Positions 1 through 8,944 of a stretch of DNA of 64,000 bases are shown in pieces. The notes beneath the pieces are model-generated. The model had not been told where the DNA came from. It saw only the letters and a list, made by a program, of their open reading frames with translations, and did not search any database. Position 1 is the stretch's first letter. Each line of letters opens with the position of its first letter. The stretch is from Rickettsia endosymbiont of Cantharis rufa (GTDB lineage Bacteria; Pseudomonadota; Alphaproteobacteria; Rickettsiales; Rickettsiaceae): contig NZ_OZ032150.1 in NCBI RefSeq assembly GCF_964026445.1, forward strand, positions 1,302,001 through 1,366,000. Reading direction: 5' to 3'. Made by a program: the position numbers and the translations under genes.

Positions 1-383
1 AAACGAGGAAATCCTAAAGCTTCAAATTGTAATTTAGAATAATTATAAGTTTTAATGAAAACTTGCGGCGTACTAAATCTTGGATCAATTCTATATAATA
101 CTAGATATTTTCTAGGTTCAGGAGTAATACCTGAAGTAGACCAATTTATTTTTAACAATTTACCTTTCTCAACAGCGTTACCTGTTGACTGCCAAGTTCC
201 GGCGGTAGATAAACTAATTCCTATATTGCCCTCTTGAAAACTTGTAAATTCAGGCACTTCTAAACAACCGAGTAAGCTTTTTAACCCACCAAAACCGGTT
301 GACATCCATGAAAAAGCATCAACAGCTTTAGCTGGCATTGCCATAAACAAAACTAATAAAACTAAACTCTTAGGGATTTTCAT
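1..383 (-). CDS. rvhB6d: VirB6-family protein of the rvh type IV secretion system, 5' part only (fourth paralog)
   Basis: The reading frame starts at an ATG at 383 and stays open to the window edge, so only about 127 N-terminal residues are seen. It opens with a signal-peptide-like stretch (MKIPKSLVLLVLFMAMPAKA). It follows three larger VirB6/TrbL-type genes on the same strand, in the order known for the Rickettsia rvhB4a-rvhB6a-e cluster. VirB6 proteins are polytopic inner-membrane channel parts of the secretion system, but the membrane core lies outside the window. Paralog identity rests on position. A palindromic repeat separates it from rvhB6c. Confidence 0.75.
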   Translation of the reverse strand, partial: MKIPKSLVLLVLFMAMPAKAVDAFSWMSTGFGGLKSLLGCLEVPEFTSFQEGNIGISLSTAGTWQSTGNAVEKGKLLKINWSTSGITPEPRKYLVLYRIDPRFSTPQVFIKTYNYSKLQFEALGFPR

Positions 384-429
384 AATTTAAATTGTTATCC
401 AACACGTCATACCGTGATTTTTATTTTTT

Positions 430-514
430 GTCATTGCGAGGAAATTACGTAAGTAATTGACGAAGCAATCCCTTTCACGAGATTGCCACGCTCCTTTCAG
501 TCGCTCGCAATGAC
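430..514. repeat. Rickettsia palindromic element (gtcattgcgag family)
   Basis: 85-bp imperfect inverted repeat with ends GTCATTGCGAG and CTCGCAATGAC, between rvhB6d and rvhB6c. The same arms recur many times in this window. I do not assign an RPE family number. Confidence 0.8.
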
Positions 515-531
515 GATTTTTGATTCACTCT

Positions 532-3405
532 CTATCTCGGCAACTCAGGTTTAGGTGGTTCTTCATTTTTCTTCTCACCCCCTTCTTGTGTCATATTTTT
601 TCTATTTTTTTCAGCCTGACCTAACGTTTTATTGCGTTGTTTTAATCGACTTTCCGCTCTGCCGGCGATACCTTGTCTTGTTTTAGCATCCATACCTATT
701 TGACTTAATGCTTTATTTTCTGCTGCGTCAGACATTGCTGCCCCCATACCGGTAGCTGAAGGTCCGGCAGCGCTAGTTAATTTTGCTACCATACGTCCTG
801 AAAATTCAATATAACCGTACATACCGTAAGCAATAATAACCAGAGCTACGATATTTTGCATATTTACTCCCATCATACCTGACATATAATCCATTCCCCA
901 AGGAGCAAACCAATTAATACAGAAGATAGGTACGTTCAGTAATGCAATAGGTAAAATAGTACCGATAAACGGAATTTTTATCGGTACAGCACATTTCCAG
1001 CAAACGCTATAACCTAAAACAAAATCTAGATAAATGGTAAATAGCTGTGTTAGTACTATAATACCTGCCATCATAACTACCGGTTCTACCATATAGCGGA
1101 TCGTAAACCTCACCCAATTATCAAATAAATACCTAGTAAAATCAAATAATAAGAAACTAATAAATAAAGGAGCTACACCGATTAATATACAAGTTGCCAT
1201 AAATGCCATAATATAAACGGCAATAGCTCTAAGTGCCGTAATAATTACTATACCGACCGCAATAAAAGTAATTATAAAATATATAATACCGCTAAGCCCA
1301 AGAGAAAGAAGCGCAAGTAATTGAGCGATAAATGTTTGACTAAAAAATATTTTACTCATTACTGCATCTAAAAACATAAAAGGATTAGAAATAGTATTAG
1401 TAGAAGTAAATAAGCTATACCCACTCATATTAGCAATAATTGAGTCTGAAAAACCAGTAATTGCATCAAAAAGGTAATTACTGAAAAATTCAAAAGTATT
1501 ACCGTTCATAAGCCCGCTAACTATTCCGATTTTTGCTATTCTAATTACTAGCTCTTTTTGGTTTATCTTGGCAAAGCCGAGCAAGAACATTGCTCCATAA
1601 GTCATCACATATAGAATTAAAATTGCTTTAATATAGGTAAAAAAGTTAGTACATGATGAATTATCAGTGGCTTTATAACATACCATATTTTTAAAAATAG
1701 AAGTAGCAGCCCCTTGAACTTTAGTTTTAAATAACTGAAGTAATGGCTCCATTACTTTAATAGTAAAACTTCCTACTTTTAAGGATGTTGAGAAATGTAC
1801 TTTATAGCTACCGTCACTGTCTTTATAATCCTTCGGATCATTTAGAATTTTCATCCATATATAACCCGCTTCGTTTGCTGTAATAGGGGGGGTAGCTTTA
1901 CCATCACTATCAACGTTAATTCCGGTGACTGAATAAGGTTTAATAGGGTTGCCGTTGGAATCTTTAGAATTTGGATCTTCTGAAGCCGGTACTATTATAT
2001 ATTGCACTTGTCCCCGATCATCAAAAGTATCGTTAAAACTATTACCGTTCTCTCTATAGCATCTAGTCTGTTTAATATTTAGAACATATCCGCCCGTATT
2101 CTTATTAGCATCTTGTGAGGTGGGAGACCAAAGCCTATATTGTAAATAACTTTTTTCAATATTACTGTTAAAAGGTATATTATATACAACTTTATATATA
2201 TATTTACCGTCTTTATCTTTATACTCAGGCGGTTGATCTGAATCTGCAACAAACTTAGCAAATTGATTATCCTGAGGATCATGACTAAGCTGCCACATTA
2301 ATCCGGTTGGTCCTTTGCCTCCTTTACCATCAGCCGTATACCAAAATCTCCGATTCTTTTGAAAATCTCCATTTATATAATCTTTATCTTTTGATACACT
2401 ATAATCATCATTATCGGGACAAGTTCCGACAGGTTTTTGACCAATATTAGCATTATTACATTTTATATTCATGTAATTTATATATAAATTACCCGGATTA
2501 TCTGACCAATTAAAGGTAAAACTATCGTCATCTTTATAAGCTTCCGGCATGTAGCCCTCGTGATTTACCCAAGCAGATAAAGAATCGCATATCCAATAAG
2601 TACAACAAGCACCCGCAAGATTACACCAGAATTGACCACCCTCTGGATGAATACAACCCGCAAGACACCATCCTGAACATTTTTCTCTACGTTTATTGCC
2701 TTTCCAATAATTCTGCTTCAATTCGCAAGCATTAACATATGGACCGGAATAAATAGAATATTTTCCACAAATCGGATCGTAGGAAGTTTGATTTTGTGAG
2801 CAATCTTTCTTAACCACATTACCTTTAAAAACATCATTAACTGTTGCACCCGTACTGACAAAACTAGGATATACGGAAACTAAAACTCTATCATTAGCAT
2901 ATAATTCGGTAATATTACGCCATTCATTATTTTTTGCATCCATTATTAGAGAGACAGGCGGATTATTTGCATCGGTAACACGAGGGATTGGAATCATTTT
3001 ACCGCTATCGTCTAAATTAGATCCAGCTCCTGTACGTTGTAAATTATCTTTTGGTATATAAGCTAAACATAAACTAGTCTGACCGACCACTTGTAAATTC
3101 ACCTGTTGGTTGTTTTCTACTAGCACCTGGGTATTTAACCATTCATTGTAACGAGTAGGATCAGGAATGAGCTGAGTTGTGCCGTCAGGTAGCATTTTAG
3201 AAGTGTTTACATGATTAGCATTAGCATTAAGGGTTATAGTACCGGTTATTGAATCCGAGCCTCCTTTACCGTCCGGAGCATATCTCATATAACAGCCATT
3301 ACCGACTTTTACTGCTCCTATCATACCAAGTGCTGCAAAAATAAAGCAAACTAGCGTTGCTACTATAGCGAGTATTCCTAAAACTTTTAATAAGTTACTC
3401 TGCAT
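532..3405 (-). CDS. rvhB6c: VirB6-family type IV secretion channel protein
   Basis: 957 residues. VirB6 forms part of the inner-membrane translocation channel. An N-terminal membrane segment (about residues 8-30) precedes a Cys-rich extracytoplasmic region of roughly 550 residues. Then comes a TrbL/VirB6 membrane domain with several helices (about 600-900, including the run LLSLGLSGIIYFIITFIAVG) and a short charged tail rich in K, E and P. VirB6 proteins are usually about 300 residues, so this is one of the enlarged rickettsial forms. It starts 6 bases after the rvhB6b stop, which implies cotranscription. The many Cys pairs in the N-terminal half suggest disulfides in the periplasm or at the surface. 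Confidence 0.88.
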   Translation of the reverse strand: MQSNLLKVLGILAIVATLVCFIFAALGMIGAVKVGNGCYMRYAPDGKGGSDSITGTITLNANANHVNTSKMLPDGTTQLIPDPTRYNEWLNTQVLVENNQQVNLQVVGQTSLCLAYIPKDNLQRTGAGSNLDDSGKMIPIPRVTDANNPPVSLIMDAKNNEWRNITELYANDRVLVSVYPSFVSTGATVNDVFKGNVVKKDCSQNQTSYDPICGKYSIYSGPYVNACELKQNYWKGNKRREKCSGWCLAGCIHPEGGQFWCNLAGACCTYWICDSLSAWVNHEGYMPEAYKDDDSFTFNWSDNPGNLYINYMNIKCNNANIGQKPVGTCPDNDDYSVSKDKDYINGDFQKNRRFWYTADGKGGKGPTGLMWQLSHDPQDNQFAKFVADSDQPPEYKDKDGKYIYKVVYNIPFNSNIEKSYLQYRLWSPTSQDANKNTGGYVLNIKQTRCYRENGNSFNDTFDDRGQVQYIIVPASEDPNSKDSNGNPIKPYSVTGINVDSDGKATPPITANEAGYIWMKILNDPKDYKDSDGSYKVHFSTSLKVGSFTIKVMEPLLQLFKTKVQGAATSIFKNMVCYKATDNSSCTNFFTYIKAILILYVMTYGAMFLLGFAKINQKELVIRIAKIGIVSGLMNGNTFEFFSNYLFDAITGFSDSIIANMSGYSLFTSTNTISNPFMFLDAVMSKIFFSQTFIAQLLALLSLGLSGIIYFIITFIAVGIVIITALRAIAVYIMAFMATCILIGVAPLFISFLLFDFTRYLFDNWVRFTIRYMVEPVVMMAGIIVLTQLFTIYLDFVLGYSVCWKCAVPIKIPFIGTILPIALLNVPIFCINWFAPWGMDYMSGMMGVNMQNIVALVIIAYGMYGYIEFSGRMVAKLTSAAGPSATGMGAAMSDAAENKALSQIGMDAKTRQGIAGRAESRLKQRNKTLGQAEKNRKNMTQEGGEKKNEEPPKPELPR

Positions 3406-3411
3406 ATTCTA

Positions 3412-5430
3412 TCATTTACCTCCAACTGATGATACAGCATCTTTGGCATTATCACCACCTCCTTCCGCTGAACCAAGTGTATCATCGCTTTGTTCTCCAC
3501 CCTTACGTCCACTCTCACCAGGTTTATCTCCTACCGGCGGCTTACCTTGCGTAGCCATAGTAGCATCTTTAGCAAAATCTATTCCTTTCTTTACTAAATC
3601 AACAATTTTAGTTGGACTTGCCGTTACTGCATTCATATTAGGACCGTTAGTTAAATCAGCCGCAAACTGTCCTATAGATTTAGAGAAATAATAAAAAATA
3701 ACCGAAAATACTAATACGCACAAAAGTTCCGCTAAAATAGATACAACATCTCTAACAATTGATTTTATTGGGAAAAGTATCAATAAATGCTCTTCCCAAC
3801 CTTCACCTGCATAATATTGTAACATTTTATATCCAAAACTTTCCTGGCATTTATCTTGACCGCCGCTTGGTAACCTTAACTCAAAAGTACTAAATTTAAT
3901 ATCTCCTTTTTCATAATCATATCTAAGAAATTCACAATTTTTAAATATTGCGGAATCATACATAGTGACTAATAAAGCTATAAAACCTGCTATTACTGCC
4001 GGCTGCAATGCACATGAGATACATACTTTTAACCACCCGTCAAAATAAGCTTTTGTACGAGTAAATAGAGCCATAGGGATGAATATAGGAGAAACATATG
4101 TCATAACGTAAATAGTAATCATGCAAACTAAATAATGCGTAATAAAATATAAAAGTATAGATAAAAATATTACAGAAAATACTAAACCTGCTGCAAGTAT
4201 AATGATGTTTCCAGCCATAAAGAAGCCAAACATAACGGTAAAAAATCTCAATGATCCCGCTTTACTTAAATCCTTTGGTCTGTCTTTTTTGCCATCAGGA
4301 TCAAAATTAGGTATAGGTGTATTATTACCGCCGGGACCATTTCCGACCGGCCTCCCTAAAACTCCATTCTTATCTATATTATAAAGTAAATCCAAGCCAA
4401 GATAATAACCTATACGGCAATCAATAGCGTCCCATAAACCATAAAATTTATAACTGTCCTTATATTTTGAATTATTAAACTGACATAATCCTCTAGAACC
4501 TACTGCATTAAAGACCATCTGTGCAAAGCTAGGTGCTGCCCCTGTCAAAAGAGGTAATCCGTATGTTAACATACCGTTTTCTTTTGTCGGCTGACTGCCG
4601 CTAAAATCTAAAGGCCCAAGACCGATAGAAAAATAAGCAACAAATAAGAATTTTATTACAAAAAGAGCTATTTTTTCAGTACTTGCATATTCTTTATTTA
4701 GAGCCATATTAAAGGCAAAAAACATAGTATACAGAATTAGTGCCGCACCTATAGTTCTCTTTAAATAACCTTGAAACGTAGAAAAAGCGGCAAGATTGAT
4801 TATTCTAGAATTTTGATCTTGAGAACTACAGCCATTTCCGACAAAAAATATTTTATTAAGCGTTTCGCTCAAACACTGAACTGCAAGACCGGAAAAATTA
4901 ATTAATGATTGACTATAATTTGCTCCCGTATAACAGCTTTTTCCTATATTGCAATTCTCATTATCAGGCGGGGTAGGCGTCGGAGTTGCACTTAAAGATT
5001 TACATGCTACCGGCAACGGTCCCCTTGACGTGGGCATAACTAAACATAGATCATTATCCCATTTTTTAACCGTTAAAACAATATTCTGTAATACGGGATT
5101 TGCTCCAAGATCAGGATTATTATCAATACTTAAATCACTAATCTTCTTAGAGTCGCCCTCATTTAAAGTATATATGGTACAAGGACTACTACTACCCTCT
5201 ACATTTTTAAAACAAAACGTTATACCGGACGCAGCCGAGTTACAATTACCTCTCGGATCTTTCATATCAATATTACGAATTATATAGCCATATGCCGTAT
5301 CGGTTTCTAAATATCCATCTCCGGTAGTTGACAAACTAGAACATGACTCCCCAAAGCCGGCAAAGCTATTTAAAGCGAAAACCTCAAGACAAATTACAAT
5401 AAAAATTTTTATAAAATTATGAATTTTCAT
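3412..5430 (-). CDS. rvhB6b: VirB6-family type IV secretion channel protein
   Basis: About 672 residues from the ATG at 5430. A GTG three codons upstream is possible, but the ATG directly precedes a signal-peptide-like N-terminus (MKIHNFIKIFIVICLEVFAL). A Cys-containing extracytoplasmic domain (about 25-210) is followed by the VirB6/TrbL membrane region (about 220-600) and a Gly/Asp-rich hydrophilic tail. It overlaps the end of rvhB6a by 14 bases, so the two are probably translationally coupled. Assignment rests on architecture, tandem context and resemblance to the adjacent paralog, with which it shares blocks such as LWDA.DCR..YYLGLD. Confidence 0.87.
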   Translation of the reverse strand: MKIHNFIKIFIVICLEVFALNSFAGFGESCSSLSTTGDGYLETDTAYGYIIRNIDMKDPRGNCNSAASGITFCFKNVEGSSSPCTIYTLNEGDSKKISDLSIDNNPDLGANPVLQNIVLTVKKWDNDLCLVMPTSRGPLPVACKSLSATPTPTPPDNENCNIGKSCYTGANYSQSLINFSGLAVQCLSETLNKIFFVGNGCSSQDQNSRIINLAAFSTFQGYLKRTIGAALILYTMFFAFNMALNKEYASTEKIALFVIKFLFVAYFSIGLGPLDFSGSQPTKENGMLTYGLPLLTGAAPSFAQMVFNAVGSRGLCQFNNSKYKDSYKFYGLWDAIDCRIGYYLGLDLLYNIDKNGVLGRPVGNGPGGNNTPIPNFDPDGKKDRPKDLSKAGSLRFFTVMFGFFMAGNIIILAAGLVFSVIFLSILLYFITHYLVCMITIYVMTYVSPIFIPMALFTRTKAYFDGWLKVCISCALQPAVIAGFIALLVTMYDSAIFKNCEFLRYDYEKGDIKFSTFELRLPSGGQDKCQESFGYKMLQYYAGEGWEEHLLILFPIKSIVRDVVSILAELLCVLVFSVIFYYFSKSIGQFAADLTNGPNMNAVTASPTKIVDLVKKGIDFAKDATMATQGKPPVGDKPGESGRKGGEQSDDTLGSAEGGGDNAKDAVSSVGGK

Positions 5431-8400
5431 CGGAACCACTATCTATTTTTTTGCTTCTATTCTCATTTACTTCGTCTTTTCTTTCAGGGTTATTACTATC
5501 TTGAGGCCCTCTAATAGTACGATCAATCTTAAGATCACCGGGTAAATCTAGTTCAGGTTCAACTTCGGTAGTTTCTTTTATCCTCTGATTTTTTTTATCT
5601 TCTGGTCTAACGTCTTCTGACTTTTCGGATTTATTAATCTGATCATCTAATTTATCAAATTTATTAGTTACACTATTATCTCTTTCTCTTATCTCAGTTG
5701 CTACACCACTATCGACTAATTCATTCCATTTCTTTTCTGCATTCGTACGTCGCTCGGATGTTTCTTCACCTTGCTGGTCTCTTACTCTTCCTCCTCCGCT
5801 TGCTACTAATTCATTCCACGCTTTCTCTACTGCTGCACGCTTATCCCGAATCTCTGCATTTTCTCGTATCTGCTTTACTCCTGTAGGATTATCATGTTCC
5901 TTTAAGTTAAAACTATAACCAATTACTCCTGTACCTTTACTTGCGTTATCAACTTTGTCTTGTGAAGGCGATGTATTATCAACTTTCTCTTGTGGAGGCG
6001 GAATATTATCGGCCTCTTTTTTACTTTCTTGATTATTATCTCTTATGATTTTTCCGACACTTTCAGGTTCAATATTACTTTGTGGCGCAGGTGCGGGTGT
6101 AGAAATAGAAGTTCTAATGCTAGCAGGCGATGAAACAGATTTCGGAGGAGCAGAAGGAGGAGTAACAATATTCGATCTTGCTTCACTACTTACAGTTTTA
6201 GGGCTAGAAGTTGCTACAGAAGACGAAGCTGTCGGCGTTGTTACCGCGGGTGCCGATGTACCTCCACTCACAGCAATATTATCACCGACTCCTCCTCCGC
6301 TTGCACCGACATTATCACTTACCCCACCTTTAGCTGCACCTAAATCACCGGCTCCTTCTCCCCTACTTGCTATACTATCAAGCCCCTTGGTTGCAACCCC
6401 CGCCATAGCAAGCCCTTCCATAGCTGCCTTAAATATTACTTGCGGTTTTATAGCAACATTACTAAGAGCTACCCCTTCCGTCATATCTGCAGCAAATTCA
6501 GCTAGCTGACTACTAAAATTATACATCAAATACAATGTAAAACATGCCGTAACTAACGAAAGCAAAATATTTTTAATTTTCTCAAAAAGCACTTTTGGAG
6601 ACATAAAAAACATCCCTGGACCTAAAACCACTCCCGATAAAAACTGGAATTTACCAAGGAAGCTACTTGTACTACTATCCCCTGGTTTTGCATTGCAAGA
6701 GCAAGTAGCCTCCCCTGGTTTTGGAGTACAAGTACCGTCTGGATTGCAAGTCTCATCTGGTTTGCTGGTAACTATTTGTTGTACACTATCTTTTGCAAAA
6801 TTAAATGCCGTGGTAATAGGGTTATTTAACATATAACCTAAGCTATTTTGACAACTTTTTGCATCGTCTTTAGTATATTGCGTCCAATCATTATTAATAT
6901 AGAATATTAAAACATCCCGCTTAGAAATAATACCACCTTGAATTTTGTCTTCTATACTATTATTAATCAACTTGCTCTTATATTGACATTTACCGTAGAA
7001 ACCGTAATCATAAACCGAAAACATCGTGATCATAAAAGTAACTACCACCATAGGCTGTAGCAAGAATGAGATCATCAGTTTAACCCAGCTATCAAAATAA
7101 CTTCGTGTATATGAAAATAAAAACATCGGTACAAAAAGAGGAGCTAAAATACCGAGTATTACTATAGATATCATACACATAATCGTTGCATTAACCATAA
7201 AGGCAGCAACTGAAATCACAAGTAACGGATAAGAAAGAGCGAGCGACACTAACATCATATTACCTGATATTATTGCCGGAATTAGCAAATAAATATATGG
7301 CGGGGCACTAAAGCTAAAGAAATCAAAATTTAAAAAATCATGGCTTCGATAAGCATTTTCGACAAGTAACGTAGATAATATATCAAGCCCTAAATAATGA
7401 GCTACTCTACAATCTAACGCATCCCATAATGCAATATAAGAAACACTGCCCTCATAGGAAATATTGTTAAATTTACATAAACCGGACGGAGCAGCATTCA
7501 TAACCCAACTTGCTAAACCGTTTATACCGTCAAGTAAGAAAGGAAACGCCCACTGAATCATACCGTCAAGCCGATCATACGGAGAGCCGCTACCAGGGGT
7601 TATATTAATTCCTATTGAAAAATAAGTTACGAATATCATTTTCAATACAAAATTTATATATTCACTTTTTGGTGGCACTTCACCTGCAAGTAACATTTTA
7701 AAGCCAAAAAACATAACATATAAAGTTAGAAAGGCCGTAACTATTTTATACATTCCTACTTGGAACTGAAATAATGCACTATCTTGCCTTGAAGCCAAAT
7801 TAACCACTTGACTTACATTATCAAAACTACAAACATCTTTACTAATTAGTAATCTAGCAATCATTTGCCTCATACATTCTATAAGAGGAGAAGTCATGAC
7901 TACTGCAGTTTTTGAAGCATTATAAGCTTTTTGATAACATCCATCGCCTGCGGCACTACAGGAAACTAAGGCTAAAGGATCGGTAGGAGTTGCATTTGGG
8001 TCCTCAATAAAATCCTTATCTGCTACATCCATAAAGTTATTATACATGGATTTCGGAAACGGCTCTTTCATATATTTACAGCCGACGGGAACGTCTCCTG
8101 TAAACCCCTTTGTTGAGACACATATCCTATCTTTATCTTGAATAACTTTCCAATATATTACAGGGAAGCCCACATCAAATGCAAAGCCGTCATCACCGGG
8201 CTTACCTCTATATGGAACATAATAATCCTTTTTATTATTTTTCCACGCTTCTTTTATATCGCCCCAAGGATCACTCCCTGTTAATACGGCTTTAGAAATA
8301 GCAAGCGCCGATTTTGCTACCGCCCCTGCTCGAGCTACAATTAATTTAGCATTACTACATAAGGCAAAACGTAATTCCGGGTTTTTAGGATTAATTCTAT

Positions 8401-8734
8401 TTTCACGAGTACATTGACCTCCTGGAAAATTTCCAAACCTACTATCGTTAAATAATTCATTATCATTTATTTTAAGCTTCAGAAACGTATTCATGTACAA
8501 AACTGGGGAAACAAGATTCATTACCGCAAAAGTAAAGAACGGAGCAACAACACATGTATGAGAGAATTCACTACGCAATAAATCTCCGACTCCTTGAGTT
8601 TCGCAAGTTAAGCCGCTTAAAACATCTACAATGCTATCAAGAGTATCTTTGGCATGAGCTTTAGTAACTAGCCCTAAATTTAGGACAAAGCTTAATATTA
8701 ATGTTATAAGTATACTACGAGGAAATAATTTCAT
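5417..8734 (-). CDS. rvhB6a: VirB6-family type IV secretion channel protein with long hydrophilic tail
   Basis: 1105 residues, the largest VirB6 paralog here. A signal peptide (about 1-28) and an extracytoplasmic domain with Cys residues lead into the VirB6 membrane core (about 330-760). A Ser/Pro/Ala- then Glu/Lys/Asp-rich tail of over 300 residues follows. Two copies of an EK.WNELV.SG motif lie in the tail near residues 968 and 998. It is the first rvhB6 gene after rvhB4a, separated from it by a palindromic repeat. The tail lacks membrane segments and looks disordered or coiled; whether it faces the cytoplasm or the host side cannot be read here. Confidence 0.87.
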   Translation of the reverse strand: MKLFPRSILITLILSFVLNLGLVTKAHAKDTLDSIVDVLSGLTCETQGVGDLLRSEFSHTCVVAPFFTFAVMNLVSPVLYMNTFLKLKINDNELFNDSRFGNFPGGQCTRENRINPKNPELRFALCSNAKLIVARAGAVAKSALAISKAVLTGSDPWGDIKEAWKNNKKDYYVPYRGKPGDDGFAFDVGFPVIYWKVIQDKDRICVSTKGFTGDVPVGCKYMKEPFPKSMYNNFMDVADKDFIEDPNATPTDPLALVSCSAAGDGCYQKAYNASKTAVVMTSPLIECMRQMIARLLISKDVCSFDNVSQVVNLASRQDSALFQFQVGMYKIVTAFLTLYVMFFGFKMLLAGEVPPKSEYINFVLKMIFVTYFSIGINITPGSGSPYDRLDGMIQWAFPFLLDGINGLASWVMNAAPSGLCKFNNISYEGSVSYIALWDALDCRVAHYLGLDILSTLLVENAYRSHDFLNFDFFSFSAPPYIYLLIPAIISGNMMLVSLALSYPLLVISVAAFMVNATIMCMISIVILGILAPLFVPMFLFSYTRSYFDSWVKLMISFLLQPMVVVTFMITMFSVYDYGFYGKCQYKSKLINNSIEDKIQGGIISKRDVLIFYINNDWTQYTKDDAKSCQNSLGYMLNNPITTAFNFAKDSVQQIVTSKPDETCNPDGTCTPKPGEATCSCNAKPGDSSTSSFLGKFQFLSGVVLGPGMFFMSPKVLFEKIKNILLSLVTACFTLYLMYNFSSQLAEFAADMTEGVALSNVAIKPQVIFKAAMEGLAMAGVATKGLDSIASRGEGAGDLGAAKGGVSDNVGASGGGVGDNIAVSGGTSAPAVTTPTASSSVATSSPKTVSSEARSNIVTPPSAPPKSVSSPASIRTSISTPAPAPQSNIEPESVGKIIRDNNQESKKEADNIPPPQEKVDNTSPSQDKVDNASKGTGVIGYSFNLKEHDNPTGVKQIRENAEIRDKRAAVEKAWNELVASGGGRVRDQQGEETSERRTNAEKKWNELVDSGVATEIRERDNSVTNKFDKLDDQINKSEKSEDVRPEDKKNQRIKETTEVEPELDLPGDLKIDRTIRGPQDSNNPERKDEVNENRSKKIDSGSDENS

Positions 8735-8770
8735 AACTAGTTACTTGCCCCGTATGAGATGGCTCTTAAC

Positions 8771-8889
8771 GTCATTGCGAGAAAAATTGCGTAGTAATTC
8801 GACGAAGCAATCCAGTAAAAAATTCTGTAAGTCAGAATTTTTTTAATTATTTTTCTAGATTGCCGCATCGCTTCGCTCCTCGCAATGAC
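8771..8889. repeat. Rickettsia palindromic element, 119 bp
   Basis: Inverted repeat with GTCATTGCGAG-type ends and an internal AAAATTCTG/CAGAATTTTT hairpin, between rvhB4a and rvhB6a. It is nearly identical to the element at 13474-13592, so spread was recent. The short reading frame across it is not a gene. Confidence 0.82.
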
Positions 8890-8944
8890 GGTTAGGGTGT
8901 CTATGCAACAACACCGGCTTGTTCGCGGGGTGACAAGCAGGAAT

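Noticed and set aside
6045..6509. 154-residue plus-strand frame
   Set aside because: Antisense shadow of the low-complexity tail of rvhB6a.
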